This document shows, piece by piece, positions 5,663 to 5,784 of a DNA stretch of 5,784 bases. The stretch is taken from the NCBI GenBank assembly GCA_021442965.1, contig JABUUX010000420.1, forward strand, positions 1 through 5,784, read 5' to 3'. The DNA comes from Treponema sp. GTDB taxonomy: Bacteria; Spirochaetota; Spirochaetia; Treponematales; Treponemataceae. The notes beneath the pieces are model-generated. The model saw only the letters and a list, made by a program, of their open reading frames with translations. It ran no database searches and was not told where the DNA came from. Position numbers and translations under genes: made by a program. Position 1 is the first letter of the stretch; each line of letters begins with the position of its first letter.

Positions 5663-5784
5663 ACAAGGGAAATCGCTAAGTATAGAATAAATCCAATAGC
5701 GTCTCAGCTATTCTGAACTTTGTCAAATTCGCAAAATCAATATCCTCTCCCTATCACCATTTGACAGTCTGTATTTGCTACAAT
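5663..5784. other. Right-end intergenic region, no gene identified
   Basis: Together with the mini-ORF zone, the 207 bases after the DUF2779 gene contain no coding region I can support. The only structure is a 6-bp inverted repeat, AATAGC (5695-5700) and GCTATT (5707-5712) around a six-base loop, without a T-tract, so not a standard terminator. On the minus strand one frame reads protein-like for about two dozen residues but lacks a start in the window. Confidence 0.4.

Overview
This window looks like part of a low-GC bacterial chromosome, probably a host-associated anaerobe. Treponema-like spirochaetes come to mind for the DUF2779 gene and the style of the short conserved gene at the left, but this is recognition from memory and not proof. 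All five real genes lie on the + strand. The outer genes (66-422 and 4084-5577) are moderately AT-rich, at roughly 37-43% GC in lines counted by hand. The two large middle genes (561-3748) are clearly more AT-rich in several stretches, down to about 23-25% GC. This suggests that the middle pair arrived by horizontal transfer.

Layout. At 66-422 is a 118-residue conserved hypothetical protein with a C-terminal CxxC. The next 138 bases hold an extended -10 promoter (TATAAT at 463-468), a 10-codon mini-ORF, and the ribosome binding site of the next gene. At 561-1904 and 1904-3748 are two DUF262 proteins overlapping by one base (TAATG). The first has the DUF262 nucleotide-handling motifs but no visible nuclease domain. 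The second has DUF262 plus a C-terminal DUF1524 HNH-type nuclease domain. Together they resemble the GmrSD/SspE/BrxU class of modification-dependent anti-phage nucleases, in an asymmetric sensor-plus-nuclease arrangement. At 3819-4070 is a very acidic, tryptophan-rich 83-residue protein preceded by an 8-codon leader ORF that overlaps its start. At 4084-5577 is a DUF2779 protein that combines a Cas4/RecB-like PD-(D/E)XK region, an Fe-S-type cysteine cluster and a C-terminal DEDD exonuclease-like domain. The last 207 bases hold a second copy of the TGTGGTAWAATAA promoter motif, a ribosome binding site, an 8-codon ORF and a small hairpin, but no convincing gene.

Working together. The best-supported functional unit is the DUF262 pair, which is almost certainly co-transcribed and probably co-translated, and is a likely defence system that senses and cuts foreign or modified DNA. 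The acidic protein and the DUF2779 nuclease follow in the same direction with gaps of 70 and 13 bases and no clear terminator between, so read-through is plausible. Whether they belong to the same system is an inference: their base composition is closer to the left flank than to the DUF262 pair.
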